NCBI RefSeq assembly: GCF_012396125.1
Contig: NZ_JAAXOX010000006.1
Coordinates: forward strand, 62,001-126,000
DNA: 64,000 nt
DNA from: Cellulomonas denverensis
GTDB taxonomy: Bacteria > Actinomycetota > Actinomycetes > Actinomycetales > Cellulomonadaceae
Reading direction: 5' to 3'
The notes under the pieces: generated by a model
The model's input: the letters and a program-made list of their open reading frames with translations, nothing else
The model's database searches: none
What the model was told of the DNA's origin: nothing
In this document: positions 1-8,754 of the stretch, in pieces
Layout of the letters: each line of letters opens with the position of its first letter
Position numbering within the stretch: the stretch's first letter is position 1
Translations under genes and position numbers: made by a program

Positions 1-1933
1 GCTGGAGGCCTTCGCGCACGAGGGCGACACCCTGGGCCTGGTGGTGCTGGCCGGGGTCGCGGTCGGCTCCGCGTTGACCGTCGCCTACGGACTGCGGTTC
101 TGGTGGGGCGCCTTCGCGACCAAGCCGGTGATGTCCGCCGCCAAGGTCCGGATGATCACCGCCACCGAGGCGCACCTGCCGGTGCCCGAGGTCGAGGACC
201 CGCGCGACCTGCTCGAGGAGCCCGCACCGGTCGGCCGCCCGTCCTGGATCCTGGTCTGGCCCGCCCTGCTGCTGGCGGTGCTCGGCATCGCGGTGGCCCT
301 GGTGCCGCACTTCGGCGAGGAACTGCTCGCCCCGCACGCGGACCAGTACCCGGTGGGCGAGGCCGGCCACCTGACGCTCTGGGGCGGGGTCGGGCTCCCG
401 CTGCTGGTGACCATCGCGGTGCTCGCCGTGGGCGGGCTGCTGTTCTGGCGCCGGACCTTCGTCGAGCACCTGCAGGCCGCGATGCCGCGGGTGCCCGAGG
501 CGGACCGGGTCTACCGCCGCCTGATGCGCCGCCTGGACGACCTGGCCGCGGATGTCACCGCCCAGACCCAGCGTGGTTCGCTGCCGCTGTACCTGGGGTC
601 GATCCTGGTGGTCTTCGTGCTCGGGGTCGGCATCCCGATGCTGCGGCTGACCTCGCTGCCGGACGACGTGGTGCGCTGGGACGAGCCCGCCCAGGTGGTG
701 TTCGGCCTGTTCATCGCGCTGGCCGCGATCCTGGTGGCCCGGGCCCGGCGCCGGCTCAAGGCCGTGATCCTGCTCGGCGTGTGCGGCTACGGCATCGCCG
801 CGCTATTCCTGCTCCAGGGCGCCCCCGACCTCGCGCTGACCCAGGTGCTGACCGAGACGCTGACCCTGGTGGTCTTCGTGCTGGTGATGCGCCGCCTGCC
901 GCCGTACTTCTCCGACCGGCCCCGGACCAGCTCGCGCTGGGTGCGGCTGGCGGTCGGCCTGGCGGCCGGTCTGACCGTGGGCGGCCTCGCGCTGGTGGTG
1001 CCCGGTGCCCGGGTGCACGACCCGGTGTCGGTGGACTTCGCGGCGGAGGCCTACGAGTTCGGCGGCGGCAAGAACATCGTCAACGTGACGCTGGTCGACA
1101 TCCGTGCCTGGGACACGATGGGCGAGATCTCGGTGCTGCTGGTCGCCGCCACCGGGGTCGCCTCGCTGGTGTTCCTGCGCCGCCGCTCCGGGGCGATCTA
1201 CCGGGCGGGCGAGGCGCCGGAGCACCGCCAGGTCTGGACCGGCACCGGCTCGGCCGACCCGCAGGGCGCGGTGCGCAACCTGCCGATCTCGGACACCCGT
1301 CGCGCCGCCTACCAGCCGCGCGAGTGGCTGCGCTCGGCCCGGACCCTGGCGCCGCAACGACGCTCGGTGGTGTTCGAGGTCGTGGTGCGGCTGCTGTTCC
1401 ACACCATGATCGTGTACTCGCTGTTCCTGCTGTTCTCCGGGCACAACAACCCCGGCGGCGGCTTCGCGGCGGGGCTGGTCACCGGGATCGCGCTGATCGT
1501 GCGCTACCTGGCCGGTGGCCGCTACGAGCTGGGCGAGGCGGCGCCGGTGCAGCCGGGTCTGCTGCTCGGTTCCGGGCTGTTCCTGTCCGCCGGGGTGGGG
1601 CTGGTCGCCCTGCTGGCCGGGGGATCGGTGCTGCAGTCCTGGATCATCGACCTGCACCTGCCGCTGATCGGCGACATCCACCTGGTGACGTCGCTGTTCT
1701 TCGACATCGGGGTGTACCTGGTGGTGGTCGGGCTGGTGCTGGACATCCTGCGCAGCCTGGGCGCCGAGTTGGACCGCCAGGCCGAGGCCGCCGGTGAGGC
1801 CTACGACCTGCCGGTGGGCGGGGACGCCGAACCAGGGGAGCAGATGAACGACCCGTTCGCCGCGATCCGTGCCGCCGCCCGCCGCGGTGCCGGGAAACCG
1901 GCCGGCCCGGCGACGAAGGGCGGTGACGCATGA
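1..1933 (+). CDS. mrpA: Na+/H+ antiporter subunit A, MrpA-MrpB fusion (5' part missing)
   Basis: The reading frame is open from base 2 to the left window edge, so this is the C-terminal ~644 residues of a longer protein (actinobacterial MrpA/B fusions are usually near 950-1000). Visible parts are several hydrophobic segments of the MrpA C-terminal region, a conserved run around 'LLQGAPDLALTQVLTE', and near the C-terminus an MnhB-type domain beginning at the 'LLFHTMIVYSLFLLFSGHNN' segment with a following Gly-rich 'PGGGF'. The Mrp complex is a membrane cation/proton antiporter involved in Na+ and alkaline pH tolerance; subunit A is related to Nuo antiporter-like subunits. The end overlaps mrpC by 4 bp, consistent with translational coupling. 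The A/B fusion is normal for actinobacteria. Confidence 0.93.
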   Translation, partial: LEAFAHEGDTLGLVVLAGVAVGSALTVAYGLRFWWGAFATKPVMSAAKVRMITATEAHLPVPEVEDPRDLLEEPAPVGRPSWILVWPALLLAVLGIAVALVPHFGEELLAPHADQYPVGEAGHLTLWGGVGLPLLVTIAVLAVGGLLFWRRTFVEHLQAAMPRVPEADRVYRRLMRRLDDLAADVTAQTQRGSLPLYLGSILVVFVLGVGIPMLRLTSLPDDVVRWDEPAQVVFGLFIALAAILVARARRRLKAVILLGVCGYGIAALFLLQGAPDLALTQVLTETLTLVVFVLVMRRLPPYFSDRPRTSSRWVRLAVGLAAGLTVGGLALVVPGARVHDPVSVDFAAEAYEFGGGKNIVNVTLVDIRAWDTMGEISVLLVAATGVASLVFLRRRSGAIYRAGEAPEHRQVWTGTGSADPQGAVRNLPISDTRRAAYQPREWLRSARTLAPQRRSVVFEVVVRLLFHTMIVYSLFLLFSGHNNPGGGFAAGLVTGIALIVRYLAGGRYELGEAAPVQPGLLLGSGLFLSAGVGLVALLAGGSVLQSWIIDLHLPLIGDIHLVTSLFFDIGVYLVVVGLVLDILRSLGAELDRQAEAAGEAYDLPVGGDAEPGEQMNDPFAAIRAAARRGAGKPAGPATKGGDA

Positions 1934-2454
1934 TCGACATGAGCCCGAACCTGGTGCTGGTCGCCGTGATCGTCGTGCTGGTCACCGCCGGGGTGTACCT
2001 GGTGCTGGAGCGCTCGCTGACCCGGGTGCTGATCGGCGTGATCCTGCTGGGCAACGCCGCGAACCTGCTGTTCCTGATCGCCGGTGGCCGCGCCGGGCGC
2101 CCGCCGATCGTGGGCGGTGCGCCGGTGGAGGAACAGGCCGACCCGCTACCCCAGGCGATGGTGCTGACCGCGATCGTGATCACCCTGGCCACCACCGCCT
2201 TCGTGCTGGCGATGGCCTACCGCTCCTGGCAGCTGCACCGCCACGACGAGGTCCAGGACGACATCGAGGACCGCCGGATCGCCCGGCTGGCCGCCCGGGA
2301 CGAGCGTGCCACCGAGGACGCCGACACCGAGGACACGATCGACACCCTGGACGAACAGGCGGCCGAGACCCGCGACGAGACCGACGACGGCGAGGACGCC
2401 CTGCCACCCACCCCCGACCCGCTGCACCCGGCCGACAAGGAGGACCGCGCATGA
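1930..2454 (+). CDS. mrpC: Na+/H+ antiporter subunit MrpC (NuoK-like)
   Basis: 174 residues. The first ~110 residues have three hydrophobic helices resembling NuoK/MnhC ('VYLVLERSLTRVLIGVILLG' region followed by a GNAANLLFL helix). The C-terminal ~65 residues form a highly acidic, hydrophilic tail (many Asp/Glu/Thr) that goes beyond the core MnhC fold; such tails are common in actinobacterial versions. The ATG overlaps the mrpA stop (ATGA) and the stop overlaps the mrpD start, so it is the second gene of a tightly coupled operon. Confidence 0.94.
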   Translation: MIDMSPNLVLVAVIVVLVTAGVYLVLERSLTRVLIGVILLGNAANLLFLIAGGRAGRPPIVGGAPVEEQADPLPQAMVLTAIVITLATTAFVLAMAYRSWQLHRHDEVQDDIEDRRIARLAARDERATEDADTEDTIDTLDEQAAETRDETDDGEDALPPTPDPLHPADKEDRA

Positions 2455-4022
2455 GCGAGTTCTCCTGGCTGGTGCCGCTGCCGGTGGTGGTGCCGCTGTT
2501 CGGTGCCGGACTGGCGCTGGCCCTGTACCGCCGGCCCCGGTTGCAGCGGATCATCTCGGTGCTGGCGCTCAGCATCGTGCTGGTGGTCGCGGCGATCCTG
2601 CTGGTCGCCGCCGACTCCGGCCCGGTGGTGATCGACGTCGGCAACTGGGCGGCCCCGGTGGGCATCGACCTGGTCGCCGACCGGCTCAGCGCCCTGATGC
2701 TGACCGTCTCCGCCGCGGTCACCCTGTGCGTGCAGCTGTACTCGCTGGCCCAGGGTGAGGCCGACGGCGACGAGGCCGCACCGGTGTCGATCTACCACCC
2801 GACGTACCTGATCCTGACCGCCGGGGTGGCGAACGCCTTCCTGTCCGGCGACCTGTTCAACATCTACGTCGGCTTCGAGATCCTGCTGTTCGCCTCCTAC
2901 GTGCTGCTGACCATGGGCGGCACCGGCGAGCGGATCCGGGCCGGCAGCGTGTACGTCGTCGTGGCGCTGCTGTCCTCGGTGCTGTTCCTGATCGCGATCG
3001 CGCTGATCTACGCCGCCACCGGCACGGTGAACCTGGCCCAGCTGGCCGAGCGGCTGCCGGAGATCGACTCCGGGGTGCGGCTGCTGCTGCAGATCCTGTT
3101 GCTGCTGGCATTCGGGATCAAGGCGGCGATCTTCCCGCTGTCCGCCTGGCTGCCGGACTCCTACCCGACCGCCCCGGCCCCGGTCACCGCGGTGTTCGCC
3201 GGGTTGCTGACCAAGGTCGGCGTCTACGCGATCATCCGCACCCAGACCCTGCTGTTCCCGGACGGCCGGCTGGACACGGTGCTGATGTGGGCGGCGCTGG
3301 CCACCATGCTGGTCGGCATCCTGGGTGCGGTCGCCCAGGACGACATCAAACGTCTGCTGTCCTTCACGCTGGTCAGCCACATCGGCTACATGATCTTCGG
3401 CATCGCGCTGGGCTCGATGACCGGCTGGACCGCGGCGATCTACTACGTCGCGCACCACATCACGGTGCAGACCACGCTGTTCCTGGTCAGCGGCCTGATC
3501 GAGCGCCGGGGCGGCAGTACGTCGCTGGACGAGCTCGGTGGGCTGGCCAAGGCGGCGCCGCTGCTGGCGATCCTGTTCTTCATCCCGGCGATGAACCTGG
3601 CCGGCATCCCGCCGCTGTCCGGGTTCCTGGGCAAGGTCGGCCTGATGCAGGCCGGTACCCAGGCCGGCACGCCGCTGGCGATCACCCTGGTGGTCGGCGG
3701 CGTGATCACCTCGCTGCTCACGCTGTACGCGCTGATCAAGGCGTGGAACAAGGCGTTCTGGCAGAACCCGCCCGCGCCGCTGCCGGACACCAGCCTGCCG
3801 CGCGGCATGGTCGGGTCGGCCGCCGCGCTGGTGGTCTTCGGCCTGGCGCTGACCGTGTTCGCCGGGCCGCTGTACGGCTACGCCGAGCGCGCCGCCGAGG
3901 CATTGACCGACGGGGCCTACGTCGAGGCGGTGCTGCCGGACGGCGAACGCGGCGAGGGTGACTCGGCGGAGGTCGCCCGGCAGGCCGAGGACGACGAGCC
4001 CAGCCCGGAGGTGACGCCATGA
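2451..4022 (+). CDS. mrpD: Na+/H+ antiporter subunit MrpD (NuoN/M-like)
   Basis: 523 residues, normal length for MrpD. It carries the proton-translocating membrane domain shared with NuoL/M/N: a conserved Glu-containing 'NIYVGFEILLFASYVLL' helix, the Lys-bearing 'LLLLAFGIKAAIFPLSAWLP' segment and a 'DDIKRLLSFTLVSHIGYM' segment. About 14 membrane spans are expected. The ATG is chosen because it overlaps the mrpC stop (ATGA) and gives the typical N-terminus; the frame stays open upstream only as a shadow of mrpC. The C-terminus is acidic and hydrophilic. Stop and mrpE start overlap. Confidence 0.95.
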   Translation: MSEFSWLVPLPVVVPLFGAGLALALYRRPRLQRIISVLALSIVLVVAAILLVAADSGPVVIDVGNWAAPVGIDLVADRLSALMLTVSAAVTLCVQLYSLAQGEADGDEAAPVSIYHPTYLILTAGVANAFLSGDLFNIYVGFEILLFASYVLLTMGGTGERIRAGSVYVVVALLSSVLFLIAIALIYAATGTVNLAQLAERLPEIDSGVRLLLQILLLLAFGIKAAIFPLSAWLPDSYPTAPAPVTAVFAGLLTKVGVYAIIRTQTLLFPDGRLDTVLMWAALATMLVGILGAVAQDDIKRLLSFTLVSHIGYMIFGIALGSMTGWTAAIYYVAHHITVQTTLFLVSGLIERRGGSTSLDELGGLAKAAPLLAILFFIPAMNLAGIPPLSGFLGKVGLMQAGTQAGTPLAITLVVGGVITSLLTLYALIKAWNKAFWQNPPAPLPDTSLPRGMVGSAAALVVFGLALTVFAGPLYGYAERAAEALTDGAYVEAVLPDGERGEGDSAEVARQAEDDEPSPEVTP

Positions 4023-4594
4023 GCCGTGCGCCGAAGCCGAGTCTGCTGCGCCAGTGGCCGACGATTCTCTGGCTGACCGTGGTCTGGGTGCTGCTGTGGG
4101 GCTCGCTGTCCTGGGGCAACGTGATCGCCGGCCTGATCATCGCGGCCGGGGTGACCGGGCTGCTGCGGATGACCCCGATCGACTTCCACGGCCGGGTGCA
4201 CCCCTGGGGCCTGATCGTCCTGGTCAGCCGGTTCATCTGGGACCTGTTCCGGGCGTCGATCGAGGTGTCCTGGGTGGCGCTGCGCCCCCGCCACACCCCG
4301 CACGGTGCGGTGATCGGCGTCCAGCTGCGCTCGCACTCGGACCTGTACCTGACCATCACCGCGGAGCTGTGTTCCCTGGTGCCCGGGTCGCTGGTGGTCG
4401 AGGCGCACCGGCTGACCGGCAAGCTGTTCCTGCACGTGCTGGACGTGGACCAGGTCGGCGGGATCGAGGCCGCCCGCCAGGTGGTGCTGGACCAGGAGGA
4501 GCGGGTGCTGCGCGCGCTGGCCTCGGAGTCCGAGCTGCGTGAGGCCGGACTGGACCCGCACCCGCACCGTCGTCGTCAGGGGGTGGCCGCATGA
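4019..4594 (+). CDS. mrpE: Na+/H+ antiporter subunit MrpE
   Basis: 191 residues. Two N-terminal hydrophobic segments ('TILWLTVVWVLLWGSLSWG' and the next) are followed by a conserved cytoplasmic part with 'SDLYLTITAELCSLVPGSL' and a domain ending near 'LFLHVLDVD', the usual MnhE pattern. It is the fourth gene of the mrp operon; the start overlaps mrpD (ATGA) and the stop overlaps mrpF (ATGA). MrpE is needed for assembly or full activity of the complex in known systems. Confidence 0.93.
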   Translation: MSRAPKPSLLRQWPTILWLTVVWVLLWGSLSWGNVIAGLIIAAGVTGLLRMTPIDFHGRVHPWGLIVLVSRFIWDLFRASIEVSWVALRPRHTPHGAVIGVQLRSHSDLYLTITAELCSLVPGSLVVEAHRLTGKLFLHVLDVDQVGGIEAARQVVLDQEERVLRALASESELREAGLDPHPHRRRQGVAA

Positions 4595-4995
4595 TCGTCG
4601 TCGTGATCGTCAGTGCGGTGCTGTTGGCCGGCGCCGCCGCGATGGCGCTGATCCGGGCGGAGAAGGGTCCGTCCATGCTGGACCGGACCATCGCCCTGGA
4701 CATCGTGGTCAGCGTGCTGGTCGCCGCGATCGCGCTCTACGCCGCGGTGGACCGCCGGGCGGATGTGGTGCCGATCCTGGTGGTGCTGTCCCTGGTCGGG
4801 TTCATCGGCTCGGTCACGATCTCCCGGTTCGCCTCGGTGGAGCCGGAGGGTGAGGGCCGGGTGCGCACCCGGGAGGAGATCGCCGCCGAGGAGGCCGAGC
4901 GGATCCGGGCCGAGGAGGAGGCGGAGGCCGAGCGCCGCGCCCGCCGGGCCAAGGACGCCGAGCACTCCGGCAAGGACACCGGGGAGGGGCACTGA
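4591..4995 (+). CDS. mrpF: Na+/H+ antiporter subunit MrpF
   Basis: 134 residues. The first ~90 contain three predicted helices with the MnhF/PhaF pattern, including 'GPSMLDRTIALDIVVSVLVA'. The last ~45 residues are a charged Glu/Arg-rich, probably helical tail not needed for the core fold and typical of GC-rich actinobacterial versions. Start and stop each overlap the neighbouring mrp genes by one to four bases. Confidence 0.93.
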   Translation: MIVVVIVSAVLLAGAAAMALIRAEKGPSMLDRTIALDIVVSVLVAAIALYAAVDRRADVVPILVVLSLVGFIGSVTISRFASVEPEGEGRVRTREEIAAEEAERIRAEEEAEAERRARRAKDAEHSGKDTGEGH

Positions 4996-5417
4996 TGAAC
5001 TGGACCGCCATCGCGGATGTGGCCTCCGCGATCTGCCTGCTCGGTGGTGCCGCCCTGGCGTTCGCCGCCGGGGTCGGTGTGCTGCGCTTCCCCGATCTGC
5101 TGTCCCGGATGCACGCGGGCACCAAGCCGCAGGTGCTGGGCCTGGTGCTGGTGCTGCTCGGCCTGTCGCTGCGGCTGCGGGACGGGTCGGCGGTCTGGGC
5201 GCTGGTGCTGGTCGCGCTGTTCCAGATGCTCACTGCGCCGGTGGCCGCGCACCTGGTCGGGCGCGCGGGCTACCGCACCGGCAAGGTCCGGGAGGACCTG
5301 CTGGTGGTGGACGAGCTCACCGAGGCACAGGACCGCGCGGTGCGGGCCGCCGAGGAGGCCGCCGCGCAGGCCGAGGCCGCGAACCGGGGCGAGCAGGCCA
5401 AGCCGAACGAGCGCTGA
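4995..5417 (+). CDS. mrpG: Na+/H+ antiporter subunit MrpG
   Basis: 140 residues. The MnhG domain is recognisable by 'LGGAALAFAAGVGVLRFPDL' followed by 'LSRMHAGTKPQVLGLVLVLL'; three membrane helices, then a Glu/Ala-rich tail. The first base of the ATG is the last base of the mrpF stop. This is the last gene of the operon. Its stop codon is the end of the first unit of a 16-bp tandem repeat (see separate entry), so the C-terminus 'AKPNER' lies inside a repeat. Confidence 0.94.
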   Translation: MNWTAIADVASAICLLGGAALAFAAGVGVLRFPDLLSRMHAGTKPQVLGLVLVLLGLSLRLRDGSAVWALVLVALFQMLTAPVAAHLVGRAGYRTGKVREDLLVVDELTEAQDRAVRAAEEAAAQAEAANRGEQAKPNER

Positions 5418-5453
5418 GCCGATTGAGAGCTGTGCCGAACGAGAGCTGAGCCG
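5402..5453. repeat. Three 16-bp tandem repeats across the mrpG stop
   Basis: Units at 5402-5417, 5418-5433 and 5434-5449 share the pattern GCCGAACGAGMGCTGA; the middle copy differs at three positions. The mrpG TGA is the end of unit 1. A short palindrome TGAGCC-GCC-GGCTCA (5447-5461) sits at the far end, between convergent mrpG and the DUF4235 gene, and may help termination. Confidence 0.8.
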
Positions 5454-5458
5454 CCGGC

Positions 5459-5749
5459 TCAGTTCTTCCCGGGCAGGTGCCGCCCGTCGTTCACCCGCTT
5501 GCTGAACTTCGCGGTGCCGCGGGTGGCCAGCACCCGGGCCAGCGCGACCACGGCGCCGGTGATCGCCGCGGCGGCCACCACCTCGCCCAGCCGGGAGTCG
5601 CCCGGGTCCTCCGGCTGCGGCGGCTTGTGCCCGACCGCCTTCTGCCAGACGGCGCCGATCGCCTTCTGCGCCGCCCAGGCGACCGCCCCGGCCACGATCA
5701 GGCCGGTGACCTTGGCGAGCGTGGACTCGTTCTCTTCCTGGTCGGACAC
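5459..5749 (-). CDS. DUF4235 small membrane protein
   Basis: 96 residues. A short charged N-terminus precedes one hydrophobic segment with the DUF4235 pattern 'LIVAGAVAWAAQKAIGAVWQ'; a second, weaker Ala/Val-rich segment ('VVAAAAITGAVVALARVLAT') follows and the protein ends in a basic tail 'FSKRVNDGRHLPGKN'. DUF4235 proteins are small actinobacterial membrane proteins without established function. It converges on mrpG. Family assignment is confident, function unknown. Confidence 0.85.
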   Translation of the reverse strand: MSDQEENESTLAKVTGLIVAGAVAWAAQKAIGAVWQKAVGHKPPQPEDPGDSRLGEVVAAAAITGAVVALARVLATRGTAKFSKRVNDGRHLPGKN

Positions 5750-5852
5750 GGTGCGGACCTCCTGGGTCGGTGACGGTGCTGCGGGGTCCCACGCTAGCCG
5801 GACCCGGGTGGCGACGCAGGTCGCGCACGGTGTACTGTCGGCGGCGAACGAC

Positions 5853-5954
5853 AGGGGAGCGCCCCGAGTCGGCTCCGGCCGGCCCGACCGGCGCTGAGAG
5901 TGCGGACGGACCGCAGACCCTCACACCTGATCCGGTTAGCACCGGCGTAGGGAG
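5853..5954 (+). ncRNA. TPP riboswitch (THI element)
   Basis: The conserved order of the thiamine pyrophosphate aptamer is visible: AGGGGAGC at 5853-5860, GCTGAGAG at about 5892-5899, ACCCT, then CCTGATCCGGTTAGCACCGG and GTAGGGA ending near 5953. It lies about 70 bases upstream of thiB, whose product and operon fit thiamine uptake. In GC-rich actinobacteria these elements usually block translation initiation when TPP is bound; which mechanism applies here cannot be read directly. Confidence 0.93.
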
Positions 5955-6022
5955 TCGAGATCTCTCCTGCGTCCTGGCACATCCGTGCCCGGACGCCCCC
6001 TCGGTACCCATCGAGGAGGACC

Positions 6023-7087
6023 ATGCGTACCACCCCCGGGGCGGGGATCGCCCTGACAGTCCTGACCGCGTTCGCGCTGACGGCCTGCTCGGTCGCCGGC
6101 GGATCGACGCCGTCGGCCAGCGAGTCGGCCGGCACGGTCACCCTGGTCACCCACGACTCGTTCCACCTGAGCGACGGGCTGATCGAGCAGTTCGAGCAGG
6201 AGTCCGGGCTGACCGTGAAGCAGGTGGCCCCCGGCGACGGCGGCGCCCTGGTCAACCAGCTGATCCTGACCAAGGACAGCCCGCTCGGCGACGTGGTCTA
6301 CGGGATCGACAACAGCTTCGCCAGTCGCGCGATCGACGCCGGGGTGCTCGACCCGTACACCTCCGAGGTGCCCGCCGCCGAGGACGCCGCCCAGTACGCC
6401 CCGGACGACTCCGGATCGCTGACCGCGGTCGACTTCGGCGACGTGTGCCTGAACATCGACACCACCTGGTTCGCCGCCCACGGCGTGGCCGAGCCGACCA
6501 CCCTGGACGACCTCACCGCGCCGGAGTACCGCGACCTGACCGTGGTGACCAACGCCGCGACCAGCTCGCCCGGACTGTCGTTCCTGCTGGCCACCATCGG
6601 CGCCAAGGGCGAGGACGGCTGGCAGGCGTACTGGACCGCGCTGAAGGACAACGGCCTCAAGGTCGCCGAGAGCTGGTCGGACGCCTACTACTCCGACTTC
6701 TCCGGTGGTGGTGGCGGTGGCGCCCGGCCGATCGCGCTGTCCTACGCCTCCTCCCCGCCGGAGACCGTCACCGACGAGGCGGCCGGACCGACCACCGCGG
6801 CGATGCTCGGCACCTGCTTCCGCCAGGTCGAGTACGCCGGGGTGATCCACGGCGCCGCGAACCCGGAGGGCGCGCAGCAGCTGATCGACTTCCTGCTCTC
6901 CGACGCGGTGCAGGAGGACATCCCGGGGTCGATGTACATGTACCCGGTGTCCAGCACCGCCGCGCTGCCCGAGGCGTGGGAGCAGTGGGCGCCGCTGCCG
7001 GAGGACCCGTGGACGGTCGACCCGGCGGAGATCTCGGCGAACCGCGACCAGTGGGTCCGCGACTGGACGGAGCTCGTCGTCGGATGA
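6023..7087 (+). CDS. thiB: Thiamine ABC transporter substrate-binding lipoprotein
   Basis: 354 residues. Lipoprotein signal 'ALTVLTAFALTAC' with Cys about residue 22, so the mature protein should be lipid-anchored outside the membrane. The body is a periplasmic-binding-protein type 2 fold of the ThiB/TbpA kind ('VTLVTHDSF', 'GDVVYGIDNSFASRAID', 'FLLATIGAKGEDGWQAYW'). A GAGGAGG ribosome site precedes the ATG. It is the first gene of a three-gene operon under the TPP riboswitch, with a 4-bp overlap to the permease gene, which supports thiamine (or TPP/precursor) as substrate. Confidence 0.93.
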   Translation: MRTTPGAGIALTVLTAFALTACSVAGGSTPSASESAGTVTLVTHDSFHLSDGLIEQFEQESGLTVKQVAPGDGGALVNQLILTKDSPLGDVVYGIDNSFASRAIDAGVLDPYTSEVPAAEDAAQYAPDDSGSLTAVDFGDVCLNIDTTWFAAHGVAEPTTLDDLTAPEYRDLTVVTNAATSSPGLSFLLATIGAKGEDGWQAYWTALKDNGLKVAESWSDAYYSDFSGGGGGGARPIALSYASSPPETVTDEAAGPTTAAMLGTCFRQVEYAGVIHGAANPEGAQQLIDFLLSDAVQEDIPGSMYMYPVSSTAALPEAWEQWAPLPEDPWTVDPAEISANRDQWVRDWTELVVG

Positions 7088-8754
7088 CCTCCGCCGCTCG
7101 CCGTCCCCGGCGCAGCCTGGCCCCGGTCGCCTGGACCGTGGCGGCCGCGGTGCCGCTGGCGTTCCTGGCGGTGTTCTTCGCCTGGCCGGTGCTGTCGCTG
7201 GTCGGGCGCGGGTTCTGGGACGGCGGGCCGGACCTGTCCGGGTTCGCGGACGTCTTCGGGCGGCCGCGGACCTGGCGGATCATCGGACTGACCCTGGCGC
7301 AGGGGGTCGCCGGGACGGTGATCTCGGTGCTGCTCGGCGTGCCCGGGGCCTACCTGCTGTACCGGTGCCGGTTCCGCGGCCAGGGGGTGCTGCGGGCGTT
7401 CGTGACGGTGCCGTTCGTGCTGCCGACCGTGGTGGTGGGCGTGGCGTTCCGGGCGTTGCTGCGGGAGAACGGGCCGCTGGGGTTCCTCGGCCTGGACGGC
7501 AGCTTCGCCGCGATCATCGCCGCGCTGGTGTTCTTCAACTACGCCGTGGTGGTGCGCACGGTCGGTGGACTGTGGTCCCGGCTCGACCCGCGCCCGGAGC
7601 AGGCGGCCCGATCGCTGGGCGCCTCCCCGGCGCGGGCGTTCCGGACCGTCACCCTGCCGGCCCTGACCCCGGCGATCGTGTCCGCCGCCTCACTGGTGTT
7701 CCTGTTCTGCGCCACCGCGTTCGGCACCGTGCTGGTGCTCGGCGGACTGCGGTTCGGCACCGTGGAGACCGAGATCTGGATCCAGACCACCCAGTTCCTC
7801 GACCTGCGGGCGGCGGCGGTGCTGTCCGTGGTGCAGATCGTGGTGGTGGTCGCCGCGCTGACGGTGGCCGGGCGGGCGCGCAGCCGCCGGGAGCGGGCGC
7901 TGGCCCTGGTGGACGCGCCGGTGCCGGGCGGTCGTCCGCACCCGCTGCCGACGGCGATCACCGCGGTCACCCTGGTGCTGCTCGCGATGCCGCTGATCGC
8001 GTTGGTCACCGGGTCGCTCCGGGTCGGTGACGGCTGGGGGCTCGACCACTACCGGGCGCTGGCGACCACCGGCGGCGACTCCGCGCTGACCGTCACCGTG
8101 TGGCAGGCGCTGGCCAACTCGCTGCGGGTGGCGGTGGACGCGACCGTGCTGGCGGTGGTGGTCGGCTCGCTGGTCGCACTGGTGGTGTCCCGCCGGCCGC
8201 GACAGCCGGTGCTGCGCCGGGCGGTGGCGGTGCTGGACGGGGCGTTCATGCTCCCGCTCGGGGTGTCCGCCGTGACGGTCGGCTTCGGGTTCCTGCTGGT
8301 GATGGCGCACCCGTTCGGGATCACGACCGATCTGCGCACCAGCGGCATCCTGGTGCCGATCGCCCAGGCGGTGGTGGCGATCCCGCTGGTGGTGCGGACC
8401 GTGCTGCCGGTGCTGCGGGCGATCGACCCCCGGCTGCGCGAGGCGGCGGCCACCCTGGGCGCCGGACCCGGGCGGGTGCTGGCGACCATCGACCTGCCGG
8501 TGGTGCTCCGCTCGCTCGGCCTGGCGGTCGGCTTCGCGTTCGCGGTGTCGCTGGGGGAGTTCGGGGCGACCAGCTTCCTGGCCCGGCCGGACCGGCCGAC
8601 GCTGCCGGTGGTGATCTTCCGGCTGATCGGGCTGCCCGGTGCCGACCGGTACGGGATGGCGCTGGCCGCCAGTGTGGTGCTCGCGGTGGCGACCGCGGGG
8701 GTGATGGCGCTCGCGGAACGGCTGCGGGCGCCCGGTGTCGGAGGTGAACTGTGA
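7084..8754 (+). CDS. thiP: Thiamine ABC transporter permease
   Basis: 556 residues with two fused permease halves, each with about six membrane helices and an EAA-type loop: 'EQAARSLGASPARAFRTVTL' in the first half and 'REAAATLGAGPGRVLATIDL' in the second. This doubled layout is typical of ThiP and iron(III) permeases. The ATG overlaps the thiB stop (ATGA); the frame is open upstream but that part is a shadow of thiB. Specificity for thiamine rests on the riboswitch and neighbours. Confidence 0.92.
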   Translation: MTSAARRPRRSLAPVAWTVAAAVPLAFLAVFFAWPVLSLVGRGFWDGGPDLSGFADVFGRPRTWRIIGLTLAQGVAGTVISVLLGVPGAYLLYRCRFRGQGVLRAFVTVPFVLPTVVVGVAFRALLRENGPLGFLGLDGSFAAIIAALVFFNYAVVVRTVGGLWSRLDPRPEQAARSLGASPARAFRTVTLPALTPAIVSAASLVFLFCATAFGTVLVLGGLRFGTVETEIWIQTTQFLDLRAAAVLSVVQIVVVVAALTVAGRARSRRERALALVDAPVPGGRPHPLPTAITAVTLVLLAMPLIALVTGSLRVGDGWGLDHYRALATTGGDSALTVTVWQALANSLRVAVDATVLAVVVGSLVALVVSRRPRQPVLRRAVAVLDGAFMLPLGVSAVTVGFGFLLVMAHPFGITTDLRTSGILVPIAQAVVAIPLVVRTVLPVLRAIDPRLREAAATLGAGPGRVLATIDLPVVLRSLGLAVGFAFAVSLGEFGATSFLARPDRPTLPVVIFRLIGLPGADRYGMALAASVVLAVATAGVMALAERLRAPGVGGEL

